Of a DNA stretch of 64,000 nt, positions 45,142 to 55,190 are shown in pieces. Below the pieces are notes generated by a model. The model saw nothing but the letters and a program-made list of their open reading frames with translations, did no database searches and was not told the DNA's origin. Origin of the DNA: Raoultibacter massiliensis (lineage in GTDB: Bacteria > Actinomycetota > Coriobacteriia > Coriobacteriales > Eggerthellaceae); assembly GCF_900199545.1 (NCBI RefSeq), contig NZ_LT962671.1, positions 2,065,415 through 2,129,414 on the forward strand, read 5' to 3'. Within the stretch, counting starts at the first letter, position 1, and each line of letters starts with the position of its first letter. Both the position numbers and the translations under genes were made by a program.

Positions 45142-46485
45142 CTAAACGACAGTTTCCTTTTCGGCCATTCGCTTGCCTGCGATACGCCCGAATGCAAACG
45201 AGAAGCTCACATAGCATCCGCACCCCGGATAGTTACCCGGAACGCCGAAGATGTTCGAACCCGTATCGCACCCCGAGCAATAGAGATGGGGAATCGGATT
45301 ACCCCAGACATCGAGAACCTGCGCTTCCGCATTGATCACCAAGCCGCCATGGGTCTCTGCCATGTTCATGGCCGGAACCTCCATGTAGCCTTCACCATCC
45401 ATGTCCCAGCTGTTGTACACGTCGTTGTATTGCACGTTGTAGTGATACTGCTGGGCAACCTCGATCGGGTAGTAGTTGCACATATTGTATAGATCGGCAC
45501 CGACGGCCATAGCGGCTCTGATGCCATCGCCTGTGCAGTCCTTGCACATATAGGTAGAGTAGCCGAGCGCTTCTTGGCAAAACCGCTCCTGCATATCGAG
45601 CCCCGCGGGAAATCCGCCCGTCGCCAGCATGACACCCTTATTTGCCTTGTAGAACACGGTACCGTCTTTGCCCTCGGCCTCGATGCCTATCACGGCACCT
45701 TCGCTATTAACCACCAGTTTCGCAAGAGCGGTCTCGAACACCGCCTCTATCGCATCTTGAGCCTCGATACATGCCAAAAGCGGATCGAATAGCTCAGGAC
45801 CGGAATTCGCCGTATTGTCGGGCATTGCGCTTGCCCAATGCGTCCGAGGAACCGCTTCATCGAGGCTTACACCGAATTTTTCGTATTCGCAGCCGGTTGC
45901 ATCGAGGCAGCCTCCGACCGCACCGTTATGGCCGCCATCTTCAGTACCCGAATTCGCTTCCGCCATGGCAACCTCGAAACACGGATATCCCAAGTATTCC
46001 TCGGCAAGCGCATCGAGCCAATCGACGTTCGGACCCGCAACATCGGCATAGGCTCGTGCGATCTCTTCGTTGCATGTCCCATCGGTGCAGGTCATAATCC
46101 AATCGAAAAGAGCGTCCGCACTATCGTCAATGCCCAACGCCTGTTGGATTTTCGTAGGGGCTCCCATTATGGCACCGCCACAGCGGGCCATCGACCCCCC
46201 GGGAAGCGCCGCTTTCTCAACGATGAGCACCGAGGCGCCGTTTGCCGCAGCCTCGATGGCGCACGCCGCTCCAGCTGCTCCATAGCCGCACACCACGACA
46301 TCGGCCTCTTTGTCCCACGTGATCGACGGGTCGCTTTCTGTCGGTTGATTTGCCGAAGCAGACGAGTCGGAAGAGCCCGTGGCCGAACTGCATCCCACAA
46401 GCGCACTGCCTGCGGCGATGAACGCAGCAGCCCCCGTACCCTTGATGAAACTCCTTCGCGTTAACCGTCCCTCTTCTTTTCCCAT
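45142..46485 (-). CDS. Tat-exported FAD-dependent reductase, cytochrome-partnered
   Basis: 447 aa, the shortest of the exported flavoproteins here. Signal LTRRSFIKG, hydrophobic stretch and LVGCSS lipobox-like end. FAD motif GYGAAG and VEKA; C-terminal CSGCDTGSNIFGVPGNYPGCG. Start at 46485 with GAAGGGAA upstream. The hexahaem cytochrome gene lies directly upstream on the same strand, so unlike the other reductases this one probably takes electrons from a dedicated cytochrome. Confidence 0.83.
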   Translation of the reverse strand: MGKEEGRLTRRSFIKGTGAAAFIAAGSALVGCSSATGSSDSSASANQPTESDPSITWDKEADVVVCGYGAAGAACAIEAAANGASVLIVEKAALPGGSMARCGGAIMGAPTKIQQALGIDDSADALFDWIMTCTDGTCNEEIARAYADVAGPNVDWLDALAEEYLGYPCFEVAMAEANSGTEDGGHNGAVGGCLDATGCEYEKFGVSLDEAVPRTHWASAMPDNTANSGPELFDPLLACIEAQDAIEAVFETALAKLVVNSEGAVIGIEAEGKDGTVFYKANKGVMLATGGFPAGLDMQERFCQEALGYSTYMCKDCTGDGIRAAMAVGADLYNMCNYYPIEVAQQYHYNVQYNDVYNSWDMDGEGYMEVPAMNMAETHGGLVINAEAQVLDVWGNPIPHLYCSGCDTGSNIFGVPGNYPGCGCYVSFSFAFGRIAGKRMAEKETVV

Positions 46486-46578
46486 ATCATTCCCTTCTTT
46501 CCCGATATCTGGCGACGCACACGCACGCCGCACCTCATCGCTGCACCAAGGCAGCGCAATCCCAAACATCACGCCCTA

Positions 46579-47193
46579 TCAGCTATGGCAGGTGTAGCAT
46601 TCGAACAGGTTGGCATGGTGGCAGCTCGCACAAGCTCGCTGGGCCTTTTTCTCCCTATCGGCATCGGCTACGTGCATTTGATGGCAGCTCAGGCACGACA
46701 GCTCCGAATGGCTTTCGGATTCCGAAATTGCATGGGGGTTCACCACGGTTCCGTTGTCGTCGATAAGCACTGTGGAGGCGGCTGTGGTCTGCGCAAGTTC
46801 TGCAAGATCATGGCAGCTTTCGCACGATTGCTCCTGCACCGTCGTAGCCTTCAACGCCGCACGGCCCGCTTTTTCCATAGTCGCACCCTCGTGAGCCGAT
46901 GAGAGCCCCGCAACGTCGGCGTGGCATGTTGCGCACGAGGCATCGGCTGCATGAGCGAAGGCTCCATACGCGGAATCCTCGAATGATGCGGATTCTTTTT
47001 CGTGGCACATTTTGCAGTCGCTATCTTCCGACCAGGTGAATTCAACCAAAGCCGCCGATGTGCCGTCATTGCCCTCATGCGCTTCGCTTGGCTGCTTGGC
47101 CTCTTGCGGCGCACATGCGAGCAAACCGAACGCGCAGAACAGGGCGAACACGCCGAGCAAAACTGCGTAGTTCGCTTTCTTTTGCAGAATCAT
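46579..47193 (-). CDS. Hexahaem c-type cytochrome lipoprotein
   Basis: 204 aa with a signal ending LLACAP (lipobox) and six CxxCH haem motifs (CKMCH, CATCH, CESCH, CLSCH, CASCH, CYTCH). It would sit outside the membrane and pass electrons to the FAD reductase encoded 93 bp downstream. There is no NrfH-type membrane quinol oxidase in the window, so its own electron source is encoded elsewhere. Start at 47193 with GGGGAG upstream. Confidence 0.88.
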   Translation of the reverse strand: MILQKKANYAVLLGVFALFCAFGLLACAPQEAKQPSEAHEGNDGTSAALVEFTWSEDSDCKMCHEKESASFEDSAYGAFAHAADASCATCHADVAGLSSAHEGATMEKAGRAALKATTVQEQSCESCHDLAELAQTTAASTVLIDDNGTVVNPHAISESESHSELSCLSCHQMHVADADREKKAQRACASCHHANLFECYTCHS

Positions 47194-47326
47194 CGTTACT
47201 CCCCTCACGAATCATTTTCTTTGATTCTAGGGAGCGGGTTCGCAGTGCAGCAAGCAATTTCGAATCAAAGGACATATCATGTTTCAAGGCTTTGCAATAT
47301 GCCATTTATAGTTTTTTGATCAGGCT

Positions 47327-48220
47327 TTATTTCAGATTTTCTGACTTGGTTGCGTACGCTGTATGCATCCTCATATGCAATTCGTTCGTCTTCGCCTTTA
47401 GGAGCGCATCGACATCGGAATACAGTTCAGCGGTCAGTCTTCCGAGCTTCGCCGTTGTCAATGCTGCGGCTATCTCTCCTTTATCGGTGAGCGAAACCGT
47501 ACGGCTGCGCCGATCTTCTCCCGCCAGCACGGAAACGAACCCGAGCGAATGCAGTTTTGAGATAGCGGAAGACACGGCACTGCGATCGAGTGTAAGAGCG
47601 TCGGCAATAGCGCATCCCCCCATTGCCGCCGGACGCGTTTCGAGCAAAGACAAACAGCGGTACTCGTTAAACGAAAGACCCGCATACTGCTGCACAATAG
47701 CTTCCCAACGCCGTAAAAGAGCAAGGGGGATCATGAGAAACGCAGGCGTCATGACAGAATGGCAAGCATTGTTTATTTCAACCCGCCCTACCCCAAGCTT
47801 TTCCGCAACCGAAGGAAATGCATACATGATCTCGTAAACATCTTCATCGGAATGTCCGCACCAGACCGTCGCGCGTAAATGATCGTAGAGAGCATCGAAG
47901 CAGTCCTCGACCGCTTGCGCACCATGCGGCGTTTCCGAAAGAACGACGACTCTTCCATCGGTCCTTTCCCGTCGCTTTTCGACAAGCGAGGCTTTCGCCA
48001 ACTTGGCAGCAGCCACCACGACGGTGTTTTCGTTTCCCAGTACGTTGCGAGGAAACGATGCGAGGTTCATGCTTCCTCCATGCGAACGCACGGAGGAGAG
48101 CAGGCAGAATGCAAGGTACGAAATCCCGACGCGTGAAGCAACGACCCGCGTAATGCGCCGACGTAAATCAACGACGACGGTTGCAAGCTGTGGCGTAAAC
48201 AGCACTTCGTCCTGTATCAT
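47327..48220 (-). CDS. Double MarR-type transcriptional regulator
   Basis: About 297 aa with two winged-helix units in tandem: one at roughly residues 30-110 (VVAAAKLAKASLVEKRRERTDGRVVVLSE) and one at 185-265 (LDRSAVSSAISKLHSLGFVSVLAGEDRRSRTVSLT). MarR proteins are usually about 150 aa and dimerise; this one carries both halves in one chain. It lies upstream of the cytochrome and reductase genes, same strand, and likely controls them. Start at 48220. Confidence 0.75.
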   Translation of the reverse strand: MIQDEVLFTPQLATVVVDLRRRITRVVASRVGISYLAFCLLSSVRSHGGSMNLASFPRNVLGNENTVVVAAAKLAKASLVEKRRERTDGRVVVLSETPHGAQAVEDCFDALYDHLRATVWCGHSDEDVYEIMYAFPSVAEKLGVGRVEINNACHSVMTPAFLMIPLALLRRWEAIVQQYAGLSFNEYRCLSLLETRPAAMGGCAIADALTLDRSAVSSAISKLHSLGFVSVLAGEDRRSRTVSLTDKGEIAAALTTAKLGRLTAELYSDVDALLKAKTNELHMRMHTAYATKSENLK

Positions 48221-48274
48221 CGATGCCCCCAAGCAATCGGTTCACGGTTTCGGTATTCCTCGCGTTTTACCTTT

Positions 48275-48318
48275 ATATGACTCTTATACGGCTCATGCAA
48301 TACCAGTATACGTCATAT
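48275..48318. promoter_or_regulatory. Spaced inverted repeat between MarR-type and XRE-type genes
   Basis: ATATGAC (48275-48281) and GTCATAT (48312-48318) flank the divergent promoters; candidate operator. Confidence 0.35.
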
Positions 48319-48327
48319 GCTTACCCG

Positions 48328-48549
48328 ATGGATGAACTAACTGCAAAAAGAAACATGGGTGAGGAGATAGTGCGCCTGCGAAAAGCCGCGGGGCTTTCCC
48401 AGCAGCAGTTCGCCACTATGCTCGGCATGAATCGAACGCGACTCCGCGAGATCGAAAAGGGAACGGGCAATCCCAGGCTCAGCACCCTCATCCGCATAGC
48501 GAACGGCCTTGGCGTCGAGCTCAAGGATCTCGTCGATTTCGAAGCGTAG
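48328..48549 (+). CDS. XRE-family helix-turn-helix regulator
   Basis: 73 aa single-domain protein (IVRLRKAAGLSQQQFATMLGMNRTRLREIEKGTGNPRLSTLIRIANGLGVEL), the lambda-Cro-like fold. No convincing ribosome site precedes the ATG at 48328; a short or missing leader is possible. An open frame extends upstream but looks unlike protein. Divergent from the double MarR gene. Confidence 0.8.
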   Translation: MDELTAKRNMGEEIVRLRKAAGLSQQQFATMLGMNRTRLREIEKGTGNPRLSTLIRIANGLGVELKDLVDFEA

Positions 48550-48702
48550 ACAACGCACTGGCAGGGGCTGCAAATCGCAAACCGATTGTTTCGGCCCCCA
48601 AAAACCTCGCCTCTTGCCGTATCGAGGCGCAACGTCTCCCTTTGCCGCCCCGCAGCCAAGAGGCCGCCCGCATCAACAACGCCTTCCGTCACGTCCCAAA
48701 GT

Positions 48703-48738
48703 CGAAAAACGCCCGGCTCAAGCAAATGAACCGGGCGT
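48703..48738 (-). terminator. Rho-independent terminator of eno
   Basis: On the minus strand ACGCCCGG and CCGGGCGT pair around a 14-base loop, followed by TTTTTCG. Confidence 0.85.
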
Positions 48739-48762
48739 CGAAAACGATGCGAAAATCCGAAT

Positions 48763-50082
<1,320 letters not shown>

Positions 50083-50226
50083 TTAGCGCGGCTTGCCGTG
50101 CAAATGCAAAGCCGCAACCTAGTAAACGATGCCATCATACTAAAACGGTTCAGAAAGCGGCACGTGATCGGCTATTTCGCTCACAAGTTCCACGGCAGCG
50201 GCGCAGGTGGGCACAGGCAGGACCGA

Positions 50227-51243
50227 TCACTTGCACTTCCATCGGAGCGATGCCGCATAAGAGTAATCGATAATTTGCCCCAAGGGAGTTTCAAGCCAAC
50301 CAGTCTCTCCGTGGGAAAAATGCGAAAGATCGGCTGATGAGGCAAACGTGTTGGCAAAAGCGCATACCGCTTTAAGCAGCTCAATCTCATCGGCGCTGAA
50401 CCCAGCCAGATCGGACGGTCTATTCGACACGACAACCTGGCCTTCGCCTTGCTCGAGAAGCGATAGATCAACGCCATCGGTTAGCGCGGCAAGCATCAAT
50501 TCGTACTGGTCGGGTACGGGACCGAACTCAGCCTTGGCGTATTTCAAGCCAGTAAAGCTTACGCCGGCATCCCTAAACGATGCAAAGTCTAGATAGAACA
50601 GCACCTTATTCAGCTTCGTTCGATATAGATCGCGCACATGGCTTGCAAGGAAAACAACCGTCTCGCGCAAACGTGCGGCCTCAAGCGATCTCATGCCGGT
50701 TTCAGGCGAGGCACAAGAAGCCATGCCATCGAGCAGTTCGATCCTGACGAAGGCATAATCGACAGATCCGCCGAGACAGCCTTCGATAGCCGAAAGGGCT
50801 TTGTCGACCTCGTCGCTGCCGAGCTTTTTGCGATTCCCGAGAAGCCTCTCCCTCGCATACCGAGGATCGCGCATATTGCGCAAAAGATGCGCGTGGGCAG
50901 CAGTCGGCAAGGCGCCGTGTTCGTACCTCTGGACGCTGGCGATGCCCATATCGAGAACCGCGGCAAAAGCTCGCTGGGTAAATCCGTAACGCTTGCGAAG
51001 CGCAACGATTTCTTCGGGCTGCGGTATATCGCGAAGATCCCTGTAGCGACGGTATTGCTTTTCGAGATTGCGATCCATCGTCGGCGCGTGCCCAATACGA
51101 TTTCCGCATTCCGGGCAGATCGGATATTCGAAATCTTCGGTTACGGGCATGCCGCGCACTGCAACAGATTCCCGAACGATGCTGATCGGCGCATCAACCT
51201 CAGCATAGCATGCATCGCAAATCGCATGCACAAACTCAACCAT
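50227..51243 (-). CDS. MqsA-type/Panacea antitoxin (zinc finger, HTH, SocA-like domain)
   Basis: 338 aa. Residues 8-50 hold two CxxC pairs (CDAC, CPEC), a zinc finger as in MqsA; residues 75-125 an XRE-type helix-turn-helix (GFTQRAFAAVLDMGIASVQRYEHG); the C-terminal 130 residues match the DUF4065/Panacea (SocA-like) domain (LNKVLFYLDFASF...YAKAEFGPVPDQYE). The start is one base after the toxin stop codon, so both are translated together. It neutralises the toxin and likely represses the operon. Confidence 0.82.
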   Translation of the reverse strand: MVEFVHAICDACYAEVDAPISIVRESVAVRGMPVTEDFEYPICPECGNRIGHAPTMDRNLEKQYRRYRDLRDIPQPEEIVALRKRYGFTQRAFAAVLDMGIASVQRYEHGALPTAAHAHLLRNMRDPRYARERLLGNRKKLGSDEVDKALSAIEGCLGGSVDYAFVRIELLDGMASCASPETGMRSLEAARLRETVVFLASHVRDLYRTKLNKVLFYLDFASFRDAGVSFTGLKYAKAEFGPVPDQYELMLAALTDGVDLSLLEQGEGQVVVSNRPSDLAGFSADEIELLKAVCAFANTFASSADLSHFSHGETGWLETPLGQIIDYSYAASLRWKCK

Positions 51244-51244
51244 C

Positions 51245-51616
51245 TCATTCTTCCTCTCGGTAGGGATAACAAAGAGGATGTTCGGCTTCATGAAACGATA
51301 CGCAAACCGCTTTCACCGATCCGCACGAGACAAATACTGCTATCTTTATGTACGTCTCGATCGATGTAAGAAATACTCCGAACACCCACACATCATGGGG
51401 CCTTCCCTTGTTGTCGGCAAGCGGGCCCGACGAATAATTCTCCATACCCAGGTTTTGCACAACCCCGTAAACCTGCAAAACGCTATACCCGACCCTTTGA
51501 ATATGCCGGCTTGTTTTACCCGCCGGGTTGCCGAGGCCCGCAATTACGAAATCATCGAACGCCACAGCTTTTATAAGCGCAAGGATCGATTCCACCTTCC
51601 ATTTTTCCGCAATCAT
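51245..51616 (-). CDS. MqsR/RelE-like toxin of the Panacea-type pair
   Basis: About 123 aa. The central and C-terminal part (VWVFGVFLTSIETYIKIAVF...AVCVSFHEAEHP) resembles MqsR-type toxins. Start chosen at 51616 (GGGG five bases upstream); an earlier ATG at 51673 would read through the operator palindrome. It precedes the antitoxin, the less common gene order, with a 1-bp gap. Confidence 0.7.
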   Translation of the reverse strand: MIAEKWKVESILALIKAVAFDDFVIAGLGNPAGKTSRHIQRVGYSVLQVYGVVQNLGMENYSSGPLADNKGRPHDVWVFGVFLTSIETYIKIAVFVSCGSVKAVCVSFHEAEHPLCYPYREEE

Positions 51617-51627
51617 GAAGCCCCAAT

Positions 51628-51691
51628 CAATCAATTGATGTATCGATTTTCTATCATAGCATACATGCTCCATTGATACATCAATTGATTG
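51628..51691 (-). promoter_or_regulatory. Toxin-antitoxin promoter with 17-bp inverted repeat operator
   Basis: CAATCAATTGATGTATC (51628-51644) and GATACATCAATTGATTG (51675-51691) form a perfect inverted repeat. Between them on the minus strand lies TATGAT (51658-51653), a -10. The antitoxin HTH probably binds here. Confidence 0.7.
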
Positions 51692-51717
51692 AATTTACCT
51701 AAAATCCTTGCCGCAGC

Positions 51718-52563
51718 CTAAAGCAGCGCGCCGAGCGCAACGCAGGCGGCAAGACCGATGCCGAGCACCGCGACAGAAGAGCCCGAGAGTCTTCTTGGGT
51801 TGAGCTCGGTCCGTGTATCGCCCATGCCGTAGCAGCGGGATTCCATGGCGATGGCAAGGTTGTCGGCACGGCGAAACAGCCCGACGAACAACGGAATGAG
51901 CACGATCTGCCAAGCGCGAAGGCGCTCGATCACGCTTCCGTCGGAAAACGCTGCACCGCGGGCCCACTGCGCAGCGCGCACCTGCCCGAATTCCTCGGCC
52001 GTCACGGGAATGAACCGGAGCGCAATCGAAACCATCATGGCGATATCTTGCGTGGGAACGCGAAAGGCGCGCAGGGGCTTTAAAAAGTCGTTGAGCGCAT
52101 CGGTCAGATCGTTCGAGGTGGTGGTGAAGCATACGATGAAGCTGGCAAGCACCAGAAACACGATGCGCAGCGCGTAGAAGCAGCCGCGCGCAAAGCCCTC
52201 GGGCACGAACCCGAACGTTCCGAACAAGGGCACCGGCGCCGCCCCCGTAAGAACCCCGGCCGACACATCGCCCATCCCGTAGATTGTCGCCACATGGCCC
52301 ACATCGAGAGCGAAGCTGTTGAACGCAAGCGTGAACGCCAGAATAACGTACACGGGCACAAGCAGCGAGAACATCCGCCTGAAAGGCACTCTGGCCAAAA
52401 TCGTTGCGGCGAGACACGCCGCGATGCAGATGAGCAGCCCCGCCCACGTATGGATGAAAAACAGCGTGATGGAGTACGCGAGCAGCAAGACGAGCTTGAC
52501 GCGCGCGTCAAGACGATGGACGCTCGTCGCGCCGGGTATGTAGATGCTTATGTTGAACTGCAT
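51718..52563 (-). CDS. ECF transporter transmembrane subunit EcfT/CbiQ
   Basis: 281 aa with about six membrane helices and the two EcfT coupling motifs ARG (QWARGA) and SRCYG that engage the ATPases. ECF vitamin or metal transporters also need two ATPases and a substrate subunit, none of which is present here, so they must be encoded elsewhere or lost. Start at 52563 chosen because the sequence then begins like other EcfT proteins; no good ribosome site seen. Confidence 0.83.
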   Translation of the reverse strand: MQFNISIYIPGATSVHRLDARVKLVLLLAYSITLFFIHTWAGLLICIAACLAATILARVPFRRMFSLLVPVYVILAFTLAFNSFALDVGHVATIYGMGDVSAGVLTGAAPVPLFGTFGFVPEGFARGCFYALRIVFLVLASFIVCFTTTSNDLTDALNDFLKPLRAFRVPTQDIAMMVSIALRFIPVTAEEFGQVRAAQWARGAAFSDGSVIERLRAWQIVLIPLFVGLFRRADNLAIAMESRCYGMGDTRTELNPRRLSGSSVAVLGIGLAACVALGALL

Positions 52564-52582
52564 GCAAGCAGTATGCCACAAC

Positions 52583-52633
52583 CGGGGAAAAACGAAGAGG
52601 GCGCGGCGTCTACGGGGGTGACACCGCGCTCTC
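52583..52633 (-). terminator. Terminator of the 52656-52976 gene
   Basis: GAGAGCGCGGTGTC pairs with GACGCCGCGCCCTC on the minus strand (two weak pairs), followed by TTCGTTTTTCC. Confidence 0.7.
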
Positions 52634-52655
52634 GTGTGCTTAATCGATTGTAGGT

Positions 52656-52976
52656 TTAGAACTTCGCCTTGATCTTCTCGAAGGCATCTTGGACGGCCTC
52701 GCCTGCATCCTGTGCGGCGCCCTTGACCGTCTCGGCTGCAGATTCCGCTGCATGCTTGACGTTTTCAGCCGCCTCGCTCGCGCTCTCCTTCACCTTGTCC
52801 ATGGCATCGGGTGCTTCGGTCTTCGCGTCGGTTGCCGCATCCTTCACGCCGTTGCGCACGTCATGAGCGGTATCCTTGGCGGCGTTCTTCGCATCGGTTG
52901 CAGCGTCTTTCGCCGCGTTCTTCATATCGTGAGCCTTGTCTTCCACATCGTTCATCATCGTATTCACTTCAGCCAT
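52656..52976 (-). CDS. Small amphipathic-helix (LEA/apolipoprotein-like) protein
   Basis: 106 aa composed almost wholly of 11-residue-type helical repeats rich in Ala, Lys, Asp and Glu (DAAKDAATDAKNAAKDTAHD), the pattern of late-embryogenesis-abundant and CsbD/YtxH-like stress proteins. No Cys, no membrane helix, no signal. Sits next to another small acidic protein. A desiccation or membrane-stress role is inferred from composition only. Confidence 0.7.
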   Translation of the reverse strand: MAEVNTMMNDVEDKAHDMKNAAKDAATDAKNAAKDTAHDVRNGVKDAATDAKTEAPDAMDKVKESASEAAENVKHAAESAAETVKGAAQDAGEAVQDAFEKIKAKF

Positions 52977-53025
52977 GATGGCCTCCTCTGGTCAAATGGT
53001 GGGTTCCTGTATCGTCAAGCGATGT

Positions 53026-53262
53026 TTAGTCGCCGAATTCCTGCTCGGTCGCTTCCTTAAGCTCCTCGGCTTTTGCCGCGGTTTCAGCCGCCTCGACGGA
53101 AGCGGTTTCGTCTCCCGCTTCGTCTGCTTCTTCAACGGAGGCCTCAGCCTCGAATTTAATGCTTTCCTCCATGCGCTCAAGCTCTTCGGCTGCACGCTTG
53201 CGCTCTACATCATCGTCCATGTCGAGCATCTTCTCGGCATCGGTCAATCCTGTTTCGCTCAT
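53026..53262 (-). CDS. Small acidic protein resembling the RplQ C-terminal tail
   Basis: 78 aa, strongly acidic and Ala/Glu-rich. EAEASVEEADEAGD and SVEAAETAAKAEE are nearly the same as EAEASVEAADEAGD and AVEAAETAAEAAE in the C-terminal extension of ribosomal protein L17 (58832-59506). Start at 53262 with GAAAGGAG upstream. Function unknown. The likeness suggests a shared origin or binding partner rather than chance, but low complexity limits certainty. Confidence 0.65.
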   Translation of the reverse strand: MSETGLTDAEKMLDMDDDVERKRAAEELERMEESIKFEAEASVEEADEAGDETASVEAAETAAKAEELKEATEQEFGD

Positions 53263-53535
53263 GATCCTGCTCCTTTCTTCAGCCCCGATGAGGCGATGTC
53301 GCCGATGGGAACGGCGCTGTGTTTTTGTTAGTTCGATTGTATGGCTTACGGCAGATCGGTAGGCGTACGGGCGGCAACGGAGATCCAACGGTTCCGTTGC
53401 GAAAGAAACGAGGGGGTAACGCAGATACGCAAACAGCCCGAACGGCACTCGGAGCGAAAGGGACGGGCTTCGAGACGAGGCGTTGAATAAGCGGTATACT
53501 TGCATATCGGTGCAAGGGCACGGGAGGATATGCCG

Positions 53536-54999
53536 ATGGGGAAACGCACGCCTGCGGTCATCAATCAGGCAGAGGAACGGCAGCGCTTGCTCGAGAGCGT
53601 TAAGCGCAGCGTTGCCAAAAACCCCTACCTGAGCATCGCCTTCGGCTTGTATTGGATGCAGACGACGCTTCTGTTCCAAAGCCCGTATCTGTTTCTTGAG
53701 GCTTCTCCTCTTGTCGGCTTCCCGCTTCCCAAAGGCACTATGCTGCTCGTTGCAAGCGTGGCGACCTATCTCACCTGGAGCATCTTGTACAAGCGCATCA
53801 ACTCGATGAGCATAAAGCGCTGGTTTCCCTTTGCGCTCGGCATCGGCCTATCGCTGGGAGCGCTTCTGTTCACCTGCTACCCCGCCTTCACCGAAACCCA
53901 CCACGACATCGCGGTCATCGTTTACCTGTTCGGCTCCGTGCTCATCGGATGCGGCACCGCCAACATCAACCTCGAGGCGAGCCGCATTCTCGGACACATA
54001 GGCCCCAAACAGGCGCTTTTTCATCTGGTGTTCGCACTGCTCATCGGAACGGCAGGCGCATATCTCTTCTCGCTTCTGCCGATGGGAATAGGAAAGATCG
54101 CCATCGTGGCTGTACCCGCCCCCATGGTGTACTGCCTTATGAAGAGCTTCGACGCCGTCCCACGTAAAATGGTTTACAGCCACGGGTTGAAAACGAAGGT
54201 GAAGTTGCCGACGAAATTCCTCGTAACCTCGGCATTCCAAGGTTTTGCGCTTGGCGTCATGCACAGCCTGCTCGTCAACTCCTTCGAGAATTCCGCACTG
54301 CTCGTATCGTTCGGATTCCTCGCGGCCATCGGGCTTGTGTTCTTCTGCTCGATCATGCTTAAAAGCGATTTTGACCTGCTGTTCTACCGGATCGGCTTCC
54401 CGCTTATGGCGATGGGATTTTTTCTGCTCGGCATCGTGCCGAGCACGATAGAGCTAGGCGCTGCGGTGCTTGATGTAGGGTACTGCTTTCAATATCTCAT
54501 CAGCTGCTCGCTGTGCGCATATCTCGCAAAGGGGCTCGATCAGCCGCCTATCTGGATCGTTGGGACGAGCACCGCCTGCCTTCTTCTCGGCCAGCTGCTC
54601 GGAACCGTTCTCGAAGCCCTCTCCCCCGACCAGACGGTGCTTGCCGTCGTCGTCGCTTTCGTGCTCGTGCTCGCCGCCCTCTACATGACCAGCAGCCAGA
54701 ACCTCAAACGCGGATGGGGGGCGGTAAGCCCCGGCTCCGACCACAAAACGGATTCGGGAGCCAACGAATCGCTTGCGATCCAACTGCTGGCAAGCGAGCA
54801 TGGCCTCTCGGCTCGCGAGACGGAGGTGTATTCGCTTCTCGTCAAAGGGTACAGCCGCAAAGCGATCGGCAACGAACTGTGTCTTGCAGAAGAAACCATC
54901 AAAACGCACACCGGCAGGATCTATCAAAAGTTCATCGTGCACTCCAAGCAAGAGCTCATCGTGATGACGCACGAGCGGGCGGCAACGCTCGATTCCTGA
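53536..54999 (+). CDS. Membrane-bound LuxR-family regulator
   Basis: 487 aa. About twelve membrane helices and a LuxR helix-turn-helix at 424-487 (LSARETEVYSLLVKGYS...TGRIYQKFIVHSKQEL). Start at 53536 behind GGGAGGATATG; ATG 53530 is the alternative. -10 TATACT at 53495-53500. Convergent with the FAD reductase at 55191, with a shared terminator between them. Regulator of that reductase is the likely role. Confidence 0.83.
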   Translation: MGKRTPAVINQAEERQRLLESVKRSVAKNPYLSIAFGLYWMQTTLLFQSPYLFLEASPLVGFPLPKGTMLLVASVATYLTWSILYKRINSMSIKRWFPFALGIGLSLGALLFTCYPAFTETHHDIAVIVYLFGSVLIGCGTANINLEASRILGHIGPKQALFHLVFALLIGTAGAYLFSLLPMGIGKIAIVAVPAPMVYCLMKSFDAVPRKMVYSHGLKTKVKLPTKFLVTSAFQGFALGVMHSLLVNSFENSALLVSFGFLAAIGLVFFCSIMLKSDFDLLFYRIGFPLMAMGFFLLGIVPSTIELGAAVLDVGYCFQYLISCSLCAYLAKGLDQPPIWIVGTSTACLLLGQLLGTVLEALSPDQTVLAVVVAFVLVLAALYMTSSQNLKRGWGAVSPGSDHKTDSGANESLAIQLLASEHGLSARETEVYSLLVKGYSRKAIGNELCLAEETIKTHTGRIYQKFIVHSKQELIVMTHERAATLDS

Positions 55000-55120
55000 C
55001 GGAGAAAGGCACGCGCATCGGCGTCGACCCGAAAACGTCTGTTTGAGCGCACCCAGCCCAGAGCAAAAAGAGACGGTGCACCTTGCCGCCCCGATCCCGC
55101 ATATCGCCCCGAGACGGAGA

Positions 55121-55152
55121 AAAGCTCCGACGCCCGAAGGCGCCGGAGCTTT
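55121..55152. terminator. Bidirectional terminator between LuxR and FAD reductase genes
   Basis: AAAGCTCCGACGCC-cgaa-GGCGCCGGAGCTTT, long palindromic stem with A and T ends that can act in both directions. Confidence 0.85.
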
Positions 55153-55190
55153 CGGGCGAAGTTCCGCCCGTTTGCTGCCGAAAATAGAGC

